From an uncultured Opitutia bacterium (GTDB lineage: Bacteria > Verrucomicrobiota > Verrucomicrobiia > Opitutales > Opitutaceae), in the NCBI GenBank assembly GCA_903873805.1, contig CAIQQB010000145.1, positions 1 through 64,000 of the forward strand: DNA of 64,000 nt, in the 5' to 3' direction. The translations under genes were made by a program, and so were the position numbers. The notes below the pieces were generated by a model. It was not told where the DNA came from. It did not search any database and saw only the letters and a list, made by a program, of their open reading frames with translations. Of this stretch, positions 44,796-53,085 are shown piece after piece; positions within the stretch are counted from its first letter, which is position 1; each line of letters begins with the position of its first letter.

Positions 44796-46262
44796 ATGAC
44801 GAACCCGATTGGCAGTCCGCCCCGCACCGTGTTGCAGCGCATCGCCCGGCGGGTGATGGTGGAGCGGGGGCTCGAGCCCGACTACTCTCCCGCAGCCCTC
44901 GCGGAGCTCGCCGCCATCCACGGGCCGGCCCCGGCCGGGTCGGCGCGCGATCTGCGGCACCTGCGGTGGTGTTCGATCGACAACGACGATTCACGCGACC
45001 TCGACCAGCTTTCGGTGGCCGAGGCCCTCCCCGACAACAAGACCCGCCTGCTGGTCGCCATCGCCGATGTGGCCGCCGTCGTCCGGCCGGGCTCGGCCCT
45101 CGACGGCCATGCGCGGCACAACACCACTTCGGTCTACACGGCGGCGGAGATTTACCCGATGCTGCCGGAGAAGCTCTCGACCGACCTCACCTCGCTCAAC
45201 CCGGACCGCGACCGCCGCGCCGTGGTGGTGGACATGGTGTTTGACGCGGCAGGCGGGCTTGCGTCGTCGGATCTCTATGAAGCGCTCGTCCGGAACCGTG
45301 CCAAGCTCGCCTACAACAGCGTCGCCGCCTGGTTCACCGGCGAAGGTCCGATGCCGCCGGCGATCGGGGCGGTTCCGGGGCTCGACGAGAACCTCCGGCT
45401 CCAACTCAAGGTGACGCAGCAGCTGCGGTTGCAGCGGCACGCGCAGGGGGCGCTGACGCTCGAGACCATTCACGCGCGTCCGGTCTTTGCCGGCGCGGAG
45501 CTGACGGGCCTGGAGGCGGACACGAAGAACGCGGCCAAGGAGCTGATCGAGGACCTGATGGTGGCGGCCAACGGCGTGACGGCGCGGTTTCTCGCCGCCC
45601 ACCGGTTTCCCTCCGTGCGGCGGATTGTGCGCACGCCCGAGCATTGGGACCGCATTGTCGAGCTGGCCGCCACGCGGGGCGCGGCGCTGCCGGCGGAACC
45701 CGACGGGGTGGCGCTGGAAAAGTTTCTCGTCGCGGCGCGCGCCGCCGATCCGGTGCGTTTTCCCGACCTTTCGCTGAGCGTCATCAAGCTGCTGGGCGCG
45801 GGCGAATACGTTGTCGAGCAGCCGGGCGGCCACGCCCCCGGACATTTCGGCCTGGCGGTGCGGCACTATTCCCACTCGACCGCGCCCAACCGCCGTTATC
45901 CCGACGTCATTACCCAGCGGCTCCTGCAGGCGGCGCTGGCGGGACAGCCTCCGCCGTTCCGCCACGAGGAGCTCACGGCGCTGGCGTTGCATTGCACCGA
46001 GCAGGAGGACGCCGCCAAGAAGGTCGAGCGCCAGGTTGGCAAGTCGGCTGCGGCCATGCTGCTCGCCCGCCGCGTGGGCGTGGTCTTCGACGCGATGGTC
46101 ACTGGCGCCGCCGACAAAGGCACCTGGGTGCGGCTGATGCATCCGCCCGTCGAGGGCAAGCTGGTCGGGGGCTTTGCCGGCCTGCGGGTGGGTGACCACC
46201 TGCGCGTCCGGCTGGTCCGCACGGACATTGAGCGGGGTTTCATCGATCTGGCGGCAGTCTGA
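44796..46262 (+). CDS. RNase II/R family exoribonuclease
   Basis: A 488-residue RNB-domain protein. The active-site text is CSIDNDDSRDLDQLS; the last position, usually Asp (DxDD), is Gln here. Then come ADVAAVVRPGSALDGHA, YPMLPEKLSTDLTSLN, VMVAANGVTARFL, and HYSHSTAPNRRYPDVITQRLL. A short S1-like end closes it (GTWVRLMHPPVEGKLV). The N-terminal cold-shock domains of full RNase II/R are missing. It is probably a reduced 3'-5' RNase. Start at MTNPIGSP. Confidence 0.86.
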   Translation: MTNPIGSPPRTVLQRIARRVMVERGLEPDYSPAALAELAAIHGPAPAGSARDLRHLRWCSIDNDDSRDLDQLSVAEALPDNKTRLLVAIADVAAVVRPGSALDGHARHNTTSVYTAAEIYPMLPEKLSTDLTSLNPDRDRRAVVVDMVFDAAGGLASSDLYEALVRNRAKLAYNSVAAWFTGEGPMPPAIGAVPGLDENLRLQLKVTQQLRLQRHAQGALTLETIHARPVFAGAELTGLEADTKNAAKELIEDLMVAANGVTARFLAAHRFPSVRRIVRTPEHWDRIVELAATRGAALPAEPDGVALEKFLVAARAADPVRFPDLSLSVIKLLGAGEYVVEQPGGHAPGHFGLAVRHYSHSTAPNRRYPDVITQRLLQAALAGQPPPFRHEELTALALHCTEQEDAAKKVERQVGKSAAAMLLARRVGVVFDAMVTGAADKGTWVRLMHPPVEGKLVGGFAGLRVGDHLRVRLVRTDIERGFIDLAAV

Positions 46263-46318
46263 ACCCTGGGGCCGCGATGGTGTTCGCTATTTCGGGCCAG
46301 CCGGCTTATCCATGTCCC

Positions 46319-46525
46319 ATGACGGACCCCGGCCTTATCGGAATGGAGCAGCAACTGCTGGCGGCAAATGCGACCGTGGCGCGGCTCACCCTGACCAATG
46401 CCGAACTCACCGGCGAACTGGCTCAGGTGCAACGGGTGAACAAAAAGCTGAAGCGGAACGCCCGCCGCGAGGCCAGCAGCTTCAAGGAGCAGCTGGCGGT
46501 GGCGCTGCGCGGCGGCCGGTTCTAG
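46319..46525 (+). CDS. Small coiled-coil protein, uncharacterised
   Basis: A 68-residue frame just after the RNase gene. The text MEQQLLAANATVARLTLTNAELTGELAQVQRVNKKLKRNARREA is strongly helical and coiled-coil-like, with a basic end. No family is recognised. The small size makes it uncertain, although the helical pattern and codon use look real. Confidence 0.45.
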   Translation: MTDPGLIGMEQQLLAANATVARLTLTNAELTGELAQVQRVNKKLKRNARREASSFKEQLAVALRGGRF

Positions 46526-46537
46526 TCGCCCGTCCGC

Positions 46538-46921
46538 TCATTCGCCCGTGAAGGGATCGAGCCAGGGCTCGGCGATGGGCTCGTTGGGAGTCGAGGCGCC
46601 GGAGTCGACCCCGAGGTCGGCGGTCTCAAGCTGGAGCGTGAAATGGCGGTTGGTGCCGATGCCGACCAGTTCCAGCGTGTCGGGGGTGCTGAAACCGGAA
46701 CTGGCATCAACCTTACCGGGGTGAAATGCGAGCACGGTGTAGCCCGCGAAGGTGTGGCCGATCCCAATCCAGGAGGTGCTGCCGGTGGTGAGGTCGAGCA
46801 GGGCCACTTCGGTGACTCCGTTGGCGATGATGACACCGTTGAATTCGAGCCGGTCCGTCTGGGCGGCCAGGGGGGTGGCGGCGAGGAGCAGTCCGAGGAG
46901 GAGGGCGGGATGGAGTTTCAT
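46538..46921 (-). CDS. Small exported protein, uncharacterised
   Basis: A 127-residue protein with a signal peptide (LLLGLLLAATPLAAQ) and a beta-rich domain (RLEFNGVIIANGVTEVALLDLTTGSTSWIGIGHTFAGYTVLAFHPG). The pattern of a value held with regenerated strands is like small GspC/PilP-type periplasmic domains, but this is a weak resemblance. No function is assigned. Confidence 0.6.
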   Translation of the reverse strand: MKLHPALLLGLLLAATPLAAQTDRLEFNGVIIANGVTEVALLDLTTGSTSWIGIGHTFAGYTVLAFHPGKVDASSGFSTPDTLELVGIGTNRHFTLQLETADLGVDSGASTPNEPIAEPWLDPFTGE

Positions 46922-46946
46922 GGGAGGAGACGGGCGGAGTGGGGAA

Positions 46947-47030
46947 TCAGCGGAGCACGAGGACGACGGCGAGGACGGCCAGCAACTGGGTGGCGGCGAG
47001 GGCGAGGAAGGTGTAGAGTTTGGCGTTCAT
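46947..47030 (-). CDS. 27-residue transmembrane microprotein (candidate)
   Basis: ATG at 47030 to TGA at 46947 encodes 27 residues: MNAKLYT, then a run of Leu/Ala/Val (FLALAATQLLAVLAVVLVL) and a final Arg. This is a single hydrophobic helix, as in many bacterial membrane microproteins. It lies upstream of and in line with the exported protein gene at 46538. There is no Shine-Dalgarno sequence, but most genes here also lack one. Confidence 0.4.
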   Translation of the reverse strand: MNAKLYTFLALAATQLLAVLAVVLVLR

Positions 47031-47217
47031 GATGGATGCAGGTTCATTTCTTGAGACGCCCGGTGTGTTAGCCTCCGGTGTGCAGGGAGGGGAATTTCGT
47101 TAAGCCTGTGTAAAGATCCCTATTTTGGCCCCGGGCCCTTTCGGCTGGTTTTTGCCGGGCAGGATGATTAGCTCCCCAGCGGCCCAAAACTCCGTCCGTC
47201 CCAAGGCCTTTGCCCCC

Positions 47218-48327
47218 ATGACATCATTCACTTTTCCGCGACCCTCCGTGGCCTGCGCGTTGGGCCTGTTCAACGCACTCCCGGCTCCGGCTGCCGTCAC
47301 CGCCCCGCCGGCCACCGCCGCGCTCGCCCGCCCCGCGACCGATCCCGGCGCGCCGCTTAACCTCGAGACCTATTCGCCCGTTATGCTGCCGGGCCGCGGA
47401 CTGGACCAACACCCGTTCTTCTACACCGGCCAGTACGATTTTCGCCAAGAGCTCCAGCGGATGGTCATCGTCCGTGGCGGCCGGATCGTCTGGTCGTATG
47501 AAATCCCCGCCCACGCCGCGGATGCGGACAAAACCCTCCAGGAGCTGAGCGACGCCACGCTGCTGTCAAACGGTGACGTCGTGTTTGCCCGCAAGACCGG
47601 CGCGGGCCGGGTGAACGCAGACAAAAAACTGCTCTGGAATTACGATGCGCCGAAGGGCTGTGAGGTCCATGTCTGCCAGCCCGTCGGCCGCGACCGCGTG
47701 ATGATCATCCAGAACGGGCTCCCCGCCCGGCTGATGATCATCAACACCGTCACCGGCAAAACTGAAAAGGCATTCGAGCTTCCGACCAACGGCGATCCCA
47801 AGACCGTGCACACCCAGTTCCGCCGGGCCCATCTCACCCCGGCCGGCACGTATCTCGTCGCCCACCATGACCAGGACAAGGTGGTGGAATATGACGCCGC
47901 CGGCAAACCGCTCTGGTCGGTCGCCGCGCGGATTCCATGGGATGCCGTGCGGCTGCACAACGGAAACACCCTGATCAGCAGCCATGACGGCTACGTCCGC
48001 GAGGTCAGCCCGCAGGGCGCGACCGTGTGGGAGTTCACGCAGAAGGATGTGCCCGGCATCGCGCTGTGGTGTCTGCAGGAGGCGAACCGGCTCGCCAACG
48101 GCAACACCGTCATCAGCAACTGGTGCCCGGTCGGCGTGGTCGATGCCGCGGGGGCGAAGGCCCCGGCGAAATGGCCGACCACCGTGCAGGTGCTCGAGGT
48201 GACGCCGGCCAAGCAGGTGGTCTGGGCGCTGCGGTCGTGGACGCCGCCCGCGGACCTCGGCCCGGCCACGGTCATCCAGCTGCTCGACGAGCCGGGCGTG
48301 CCCGAAAACCAGGAGCAGCAGCGATAG
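47218..48327 (+). CDS. Exported PQQ-type beta-propeller protein
   Basis: A 369-residue protein with an N-terminal signal-like stretch and repeated propeller blades: GGRIVWSYEIPA, NADKKLLWNYDAPKGCEVH, YDAAGKPLWSVAARIPWDAV, SPQGATVWEFTQKDVPG, TPAKQVVWALRSW. NGDVVFA, NGNTLIS and NGNTVISN mark the inner strands. Catalytic residues are not evident. Start at MTSFTFPRP; the frame opens earlier but without a signal peptide. Confidence 0.7.
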   Translation: MTSFTFPRPSVACALGLFNALPAPAAVTAPPATAALARPATDPGAPLNLETYSPVMLPGRGLDQHPFFYTGQYDFRQELQRMVIVRGGRIVWSYEIPAHAADADKTLQELSDATLLSNGDVVFARKTGAGRVNADKKLLWNYDAPKGCEVHVCQPVGRDRVMIIQNGLPARLMIINTVTGKTEKAFELPTNGDPKTVHTQFRRAHLTPAGTYLVAHHDQDKVVEYDAAGKPLWSVAARIPWDAVRLHNGNTLISSHDGYVREVSPQGATVWEFTQKDVPGIALWCLQEANRLANGNTVISNWCPVGVVDAAGAKAPAKWPTTVQVLEVTPAKQVVWALRSWTPPADLGPATVIQLLDEPGVPENQEQQR

Positions 48328-48342
48328 GGCAGCCGCGGTCGC

Positions 48343-49851
48343 TCAACCCAGCGCTTCGGCGAGGGCGGCGATGATTTCGTCGGGTGGTTCGGTGCCGACG
48401 CAGAGGCGCAGCAGGTCGGGGTCGAGCTTGCTCGCGGCCAACTCGGCCAGGCCGGCGGGGGTGGTCACCAGGTCATAGTGCGCGAGGTACATGAACGGGC
48501 AGATCAGCGTGGTCGTCATGCCGAAGCTCGGGCCCTTGGGCAGGCGCAGGCGGTCGTAAAATTTTTCCAGCCCGCCGATTTCCCGCAGCGTGAAAGTGAT
48601 CATGCCGCCGGTCGCGTCGGGCGCGCGCGCGAGGCGGAGGTAGTTTTCCCGCGAGGCGGGCGAGAGCGCCCAGTGCACCTCCCCGACCGCCGGATGCGCC
48701 ACGAGAAACTTCACGACTCGGGCGGTGCCGGCGTGAATCTGCGCGAGCACGGCGCCGGTGCGCCCGATCTGCCAAGCAAGGCGGGCGAGGTCGCGGTGAT
48801 ACAGCGGCTCCGTCTCGGCGGCGATCCGTTCCCGGAGCGCCGCCGCGTCGGGTCCGGCGGGATTGACCACGGCGAGACCGGCGGTGAGATCGCCCTCGCT
48901 GGCGGTGTATTTGGTGAGGCTGGTCACCACCACGTCGGCGTGGGGCAGCACGTCGAGGTTCCAGGCGGAGGAAATGGACGGGTCCACCAGCAGTCGCGCG
49001 TCATGGCGGCGGCAGAGCGCGGCCAAGGCGGGCAGGTCGGGCGTCTGGATCAGCGGATTGGTCGGCACCTCGGCGATGACGCCGGCGATGCGCGTGCCGT
49101 GCGCGGCGAAGATGCGCTTCAGCGCGCGGAGGTCGAACACGTCGCGAATGTAAACGTAGTCGGCGGCGGGAACGGCGGTGAACTTCTGCAGGATGGCGAT
49201 GGTGTCGAGATAGAGCCAGCCAAGTTGGAGCCAGACGGTGCGGCCGCGTTCCGCCTGGAGCCCGGCGACCGCCCGGAAGGCCGCGTAAATCGCGCTCATC
49301 CCGCAGTCCGCGAGCAGCAGGTCGCGGTCGCCCGTGCCCGGCAGGGCGGCACGCAGGTGCCGGCGCACCTCGGCCCCGGCGTCACCCGGAAAGGTTTCCT
49401 CGGTGTAGGCGGCCGGGATCAGGCCGAGGCGGACCAGGTGATCCTCGGCCTCGCGGGAGGCGAGGAAGCCGCCGAGATTTTGCAGAAAGGTCTTGGCGCG
49501 TGCCGCATCCGCGGGCGCGGCCGGGTGGGAGGCCCCGTGAAGGCCGTCACGGTCCAGGACCTGTGCGGCTGGCCCGAGGTGGCCGGCGAGGGCGCGGGCC
49601 ATCTTCCCGGACGAGGTGAGCCAGAGAGTGCGGCCAGCGAGCGCGGGGGTGAGTGAAGTGATATGCTCCGCGAGTTGGCGGGCGAACGGATGCACCACGA
49701 AGCGGGGGTAGCCCGAGGTCAGGTGGCGGGTGATCTCCGGGTCCTTCTCCTCGTAGCCGCGGACGTCACGCATCGTCGGCAGGCTGCACGAAACGGCGTG
49801 CGGACTGTCCGGGATGCGCTGACCAAGCGGGATGGGCGGGAAGGCGGGCAT
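48343..49851 (-). CDS. PLP-dependent Cys/Met metabolism enzyme (cystathionine gamma-synthase-like)
   Basis: A 502-residue fold-type I enzyme, about 100 residues longer at the N-terminus than usual members. Motifs: ADCGMSAIYAAFRAV (PLP phosphate region), VIAEVPTNPLIQTPDLPAL, LLVDPSISSAWNLDVLPHADVVVTSLTKYTASEGDL (PLP lysine in SLTKY), and the end DLLRLCVGTEPPDEIIAAL, diagnostic for this family. It probably acts in cystathionine synthesis or a related gamma-replacement. The start is the ATG of MPAFPPIP; the much longer open frame upstream is antisense to xth. Confidence 0.85.
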   Translation of the reverse strand: MPAFPPIPLGQRIPDSPHAVSCSLPTMRDVRGYEEKDPEITRHLTSGYPRFVVHPFARQLAEHITSLTPALAGRTLWLTSSGKMARALAGHLGPAAQVLDRDGLHGASHPAAPADAARAKTFLQNLGGFLASREAEDHLVRLGLIPAAYTEETFPGDAGAEVRRHLRAALPGTGDRDLLLADCGMSAIYAAFRAVAGLQAERGRTVWLQLGWLYLDTIAILQKFTAVPAADYVYIRDVFDLRALKRIFAAHGTRIAGVIAEVPTNPLIQTPDLPALAALCRRHDARLLVDPSISSAWNLDVLPHADVVVTSLTKYTASEGDLTAGLAVVNPAGPDAAALRERIAAETEPLYHRDLARLAWQIGRTGAVLAQIHAGTARVVKFLVAHPAVGEVHWALSPASRENYLRLARAPDATGGMITFTLREIGGLEKFYDRLRLPKGPSFGMTTTLICPFMYLAHYDLVTTPAGLAELAASKLDPDLLRLCVGTEPPDEIIAALAEALG

Positions 49852-49864
49852 GGCGGCATTAAAA

Positions 49865-49896
49865 GCGGAAAAGCGGAAAGGCTGAAAGGCTGAAAG
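49865..49896. repeat. Octanucleotide array before the PLP-enzyme gene
   Basis: Four plus-strand units: GCGGAAAA, GCGGAAAG, GCTGAAAG, GCTGAAAG. It lies 14 bases upstream of the ATG of the minus-strand PLP-enzyme gene. Confidence 0.75.
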
Positions 49897-49977
49897 CAGG
49901 GGCGGATGATGAAAGGAAGTGTGGGGCGGTGCGAATCGGTTTGCGCCAGGCCGCCCGGCGGCGTTGAACGGGCGCGC

Positions 49978-50748
49978 ATGAAACTCGTGTCCTGGAACGT
50001 CAACGGCCTCCGCGCCGCCCTGAAGAAGGGCGCGATGGAGTATTTCACGGCGGACCAGGCCGACGTGATCTGCCTCCAGGAGACCAAGGCGCATCCGGGC
50101 GACGTGCAGCATGTGGCGTGGCCGCCCGGCTACACGGTGTTCTGGAACAGCGCCGAGAAGAAGGGCTACAGCGGCACCGCGATCATCACCCGCGTGCCGC
50201 CGCTCGGGGTGACGAACGGCCTCGGGGAGCCGGAGCACGACCGCGAGGGCCGCGTCATGACGGCCGAGTTCGCCGGCTTTATTCTGGTCAATGTCTACCA
50301 GCCCAACTCGCAGCGTGGGCTGACGCGGCTCGATTACCGGGTGCGGGAATGGGATGGCGCCTTTCTGGCCTATTTGCGGAAGCTCGGGAAGAAGGGGAAG
50401 CCAATCGTGTTTTGCGGTGACCTCAACGTGGCGCACACGGAGCTCGACCTGGCGAACCCGAAGACCAACCGCCGCAACGCGGGCTTCACGGACGAGGAGC
50501 GCGCGAATTTTTCGGCCGTGCTCGCGGCCGGCTTTGTGGACACGTTTCGCGAGTTTGAAAGAGGCCCCGGCCACTATTCGTGGTGGAGCCAGATGATGAA
50601 CTGCCGGGCGCGGAACATCGGGTGGCGCGTCGACTACTTCGTGGCCTCGGCCGCGCTGCGCCCGGCCCTGCGAAGCGCCTGGATCAGCCCCGGGGTCATG
50701 GGCAGCGACCACTGTCCGGTCGGGCTTGAGCTCGCGGCCGGCATCTGA
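49978..50748 (+). CDS. xth: Exodeoxyribonuclease III
   Basis: A 256-residue AP endonuclease of the Xth/ExoA group. Motifs: MKLVSWNVNGLRAALKKG, ICLQETKAHPGDV (metal Glu), NVYQPNSQRGLTRLDYR, VFCGDLNVAHTELDLANPKTNRRNAGF, FVDTFREF, YSWWSQMMNCRARNIGWRVDYF, and MGSDHCPVG. It cuts at abasic sites and trims 3' ends in base excision repair. Start at MKLVSWN. Confidence 0.95.
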   Translation: MKLVSWNVNGLRAALKKGAMEYFTADQADVICLQETKAHPGDVQHVAWPPGYTVFWNSAEKKGYSGTAIITRVPPLGVTNGLGEPEHDREGRVMTAEFAGFILVNVYQPNSQRGLTRLDYRVREWDGAFLAYLRKLGKKGKPIVFCGDLNVAHTELDLANPKTNRRNAGFTDEERANFSAVLAAGFVDTFREFERGPGHYSWWSQMMNCRARNIGWRVDYFVASAALRPALRSAWISPGVMGSDHCPVGLELAAGI

Positions 50749-50760
50749 CCATTTTTCCCC

Positions 50761-51249
50761 ATGGCCGATCTGCGTGAACTTCTGCTCCGGACGCCGCGAC
50801 TCACCCTCGCGGTGGCGGAGAGCGTGACCTGCGGGCGCGTGCAGGCGCGGATCGGGGAGGTCCCCGGCGCGTCGGATTATTTTCTCGGCGGGCTGACCGC
50901 CTACACGCTGGACCAGAAGGTGCGGCACCTCGGGGTGGAGCGGGCGCTGGCGGCGGCGGTGGACGGGGTCTCCGCCGAGGTCGCGGTGCAGATGGCCCGG
51001 GGCGTCGCGGCGCTGTTTGGCGCGGATGTGGGCCTGGCGACGACCGGCTATGCGGAGCCGCTGCCGGGGCGCGGAGTGACGCAGGCCCATGCGTTCTGGG
51101 CGCTGGCGATGCGCGGGGTGGACAACACCTGGACGGTGCGGACCGGACGCGTGGCGTGTCCCGGATTAGGGCGGGTGGCGGCGCAGGAGGCGATCGCCAC
51201 GGCGGCGCTCGCGGAGTTGCTGGCGCTCTTGCGCGCGACCCGGGGCTGA
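50761..51249 (+). CDS. CinA C-terminal-type amidohydrolase (PncC-like)
   Basis: A 162-residue stand-alone CinA C-terminal domain. It has AESVTCGRVQARIGEVPGASDYFLGGLTAYTLDQKVRHLGV; the Ser of AES is the family nucleophile. The usual second motif GIAGPGG is replaced by TTGYAEPLPGRG, so activity on nicotinamide mononucleotide is not certain. It starts 12 bases after xth and is probably cotranscribed. Confidence 0.82.
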   Translation: MADLRELLLRTPRLTLAVAESVTCGRVQARIGEVPGASDYFLGGLTAYTLDQKVRHLGVERALAAAVDGVSAEVAVQMARGVAALFGADVGLATTGYAEPLPGRGVTQAHAFWALAMRGVDNTWTVRTGRVACPGLGRVAAQEAIATAALAELLALLRATRG

Positions 51250-51277
51250 GGTGGAGGCCGGCTGGGCCGGCGCCGGC

Positions 51278-51964
51278 TCAGGGCGCGATCTTCTTCACGT
51301 AATCGATGAAGGGCTTCACCTCGTCGACCGGCGCCACCCAGTCGCTGTAAAGCAGCTCGGGCAGGTTGTAGGACGTGTGGTAAAGGGCTTGGTTGGACTC
51401 GTCATCCCGCGACAGGAAGCCGGCCTTCACCGTGGCGCCGGCGTAGAGGCCGCGGCTCTTGGTGTAGACCAGGACCGGGGTGGCGAGAATGGTTTCGCGG
51501 TTCCATTTCTCCGTCTCGGCGGCGCGCGGGCCCGCGACGGCCTTGGCGTCGACGCCGACGTTCACCTTGCCCTTGAACAGTAGCCGGGGTGTCTGGTCGT
51601 CGGTGATGACGTAGATGATCTCCACGGCTTTGCCGCCGATCTGGAGTCCGAGGCTGGCTTCGCCGGCCTTGATGAGCGCCGGCAGGCTCCAGTGACCATC
51701 GGCTTTCTTGACAAGAATGGTGCCATAGCCGCCCTGCACCCCGATGATAAAGCCCGCTTTAAACTGGTTCACGATCACGAGGGCGCGGGCGTGGGCCAGC
51801 ACTTCGGCCGGAATGGCCGTGGCGGGATCCGCCATGAATTCGCGCAGAATCGCCTCGCACGTCTCCACATGCTGCACCAACTGGGGACGGTTGCTGTCGG
51901 TGGCGGCGCGGGCGACGGCGGTCGCGGCGAGCAGACCGACCAGGAGGCGGAAAAGTTTTTTCAT
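51278..51964 (-). CDS. Exported SYLF-domain (Ysc84-like) lipid-binding protein
   Basis: A 228-residue protein with a signal peptide (LLVGLLAATAVARAA) and a full SYLF domain: PAEVLAHARALVIVNQFKAGFIIGVQGGYGTILVKK, WSLPALIKAGEASLGLQIGGKAVEIIYVI, VNVGVDAKAVAGPRA, YTKSRGLYAGATVKAG. SYLF proteins bind phosphoinositide-like lipids in eukaryotes. Bacterial roles are poorly known and probably envelope-related. Confidence 0.9.
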   Translation of the reverse strand: MKKLFRLLVGLLAATAVARAATDSNRPQLVQHVETCEAILREFMADPATAIPAEVLAHARALVIVNQFKAGFIIGVQGGYGTILVKKADGHWSLPALIKAGEASLGLQIGGKAVEIIYVITDDQTPRLLFKGKVNVGVDAKAVAGPRAAETEKWNRETILATPVLVYTKSRGLYAGATVKAGFLSRDDESNQALYHTSYNLPELLYSDWVAPVDEVKPFIDYVKKIAP

Positions 51965-52033
51965 GACGAAGGCGTCCCACCATGGCGGGGGAAGTTGGAA
52001 TTGAAAAGCACAGACTTCGCCGGATCGGTCCCG

Positions 52034-52405
52034 TCAGTCCAATCCCCGGGCGGTGAGCTCATCCTCATCCCAGCCGAAATAGTGGCCCAGCTCATGGAGA
52101 TAGGTTTGGCGCACCTCCCGGCGGTAACTGGTCAGGTTTCCATCGGAATAATCCCAAATATTTTCCAAATAAAGTATAATTTGCGGGGGCATGGGCTGAT
52201 CCTGATCCAACTCCGTCCCATGGGAGGGACCGGTGAACAGCCCGAGGATATCGGAATCGAATCTACCATCTATAACATCATCCGAAGGAATTGGTTGAAA
52301 TAGAACCGGGACCGCGTTGGCTGGCTCCCGGATGGCGGCCGGGAGCTGTTGCCGCGTCGCGGAAACGACCTGGTCGGCGACAACGGAGAGTTGACTGAGG
52401 TTCAT
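52034..52405 (-). CDS. Zincin-like metallopeptidase (MMP_TTHA0227 family)
   Basis: A 123-residue protein. Signature: QIILYLENIWDY...LTSYRREVRQTYLHELGHYFGWDEDELTARGL, with zinc motif HELGH and the trailing Asp/Glu pair. The length is normal for the family. Its middle (52120-52320) is richer in A+T than the surroundings, perhaps a sign of transfer. The substrate is unknown. Confidence 0.85.
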   Translation of the reverse strand: MNLSQLSVVADQVVSATRQQLPAAIREPANAVPVLFQPIPSDDVIDGRFDSDILGLFTGPSHGTELDQDQPMPPQIILYLENIWDYSDGNLTSYRREVRQTYLHELGHYFGWDEDELTARGLD

Positions 52406-52487
52406 GGAAAATGCTGACGTGTAACCGTTGCCGGCCGGGCACGTCTCATGTCAGGCTAACAACAACCTTCAACCCCATAAATCAACC

Positions 52488-53000
52488 ATGATTAAGTCTA
52501 CACTGAAACTTATTGTCGCCATGAGCGTTCTCGCTCTTGGCATGGCTACCGTGACTGCCAATGCCCAAGGTGGCGGCGGCGGTAACGGCGGCGGCGGCGG
52601 TCGCGGCGGCGCTGGCGGTCGTGGCGGCGGCGGCGGCTTTGGCGCCCCGGCTCCTCTTCCCACCATCGATGCGCTCAAGACGGCCCTCACCCTCACGGAT
52701 GATCAGGTCAAGGCGATCACGCCGATTCTGGCGGAAATCACCAAGTCCCAGGCCGACCTCGTCGCGGCGCAGACCGCGAATACCACGCTGCGTGCGGCGG
52801 ATATCGCCAAGATCAGCGCTCTGTTGACCGACACCCAGAAGCCCCTGCTTGATGCCCAGCTGCCCGCTCGTGGCATGGGTGGTCGTGGCGGCGCTGGCGG
52901 CGGTGGCGCTGGCGGCGGCGGTGGTCGTCGTGGTGCGGGTGGCGGTGGCGGCGGCGGCGGTGCCACTCCTCCCCCGGCTCCTCCGGCTCCTTCGGCCTGA
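52488..53000 (+). CDS. Exported Gly-rich protein with an LTxxQ-like core
   Basis: A 170-residue protein: signal peptide (LIVAMSVLALGMATVTANA), a poly-Gly/Arg stretch, a helical core (LKTALTLTDDQVKAITPILAEITKSQADLVAA..ALLTDTQKPLLDAQ), then a second Gly-rich part and a Pro-rich end. The core resembles the LTxxQ repeat of Spy/CpxP-type periplasmic chaperones. The C/A-rich leader and strong terminator suggest high expression. The role is inference. Confidence 0.72.
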   Translation: MIKSTLKLIVAMSVLALGMATVTANAQGGGGGNGGGGGRGGAGGRGGGGGFGAPAPLPTIDALKTALTLTDDQVKAITPILAEITKSQADLVAAQTANTTLRAADIAKISALLTDTQKPLLDAQLPARGMGGRGGAGGGGAGGGGGRRGAGGGGGGGGATPPPAPPAPSA

Positions 53001-53035
53001 TTCAGACCACAGGACCAAACGTTCCTTGTTTCTAC

Positions 53036-53066
53036 TGCCGGAGCCTTCGGGCTCCGGCATTTTTTG
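53036..53066 (+). terminator. Intrinsic terminator of the Gly-rich protein gene
   Basis: TGCCGGAGCC, loop TTCG, GGCTCCGGCA, then six T: a perfect 10-bp stem with a stable tetraloop, 36 bases after the stop codon. Confidence 0.93.
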
Positions 53067-53085
53067 TCCGTCTTCCATGCGCCGT

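Noticed and set aside
49852-51090. A 413-codon N-terminal extension of the PLP-enzyme frame
   Set aside because: The extension is antisense to xth and part of the cinA-like gene and unlike the family. The enzyme starts at 49851.
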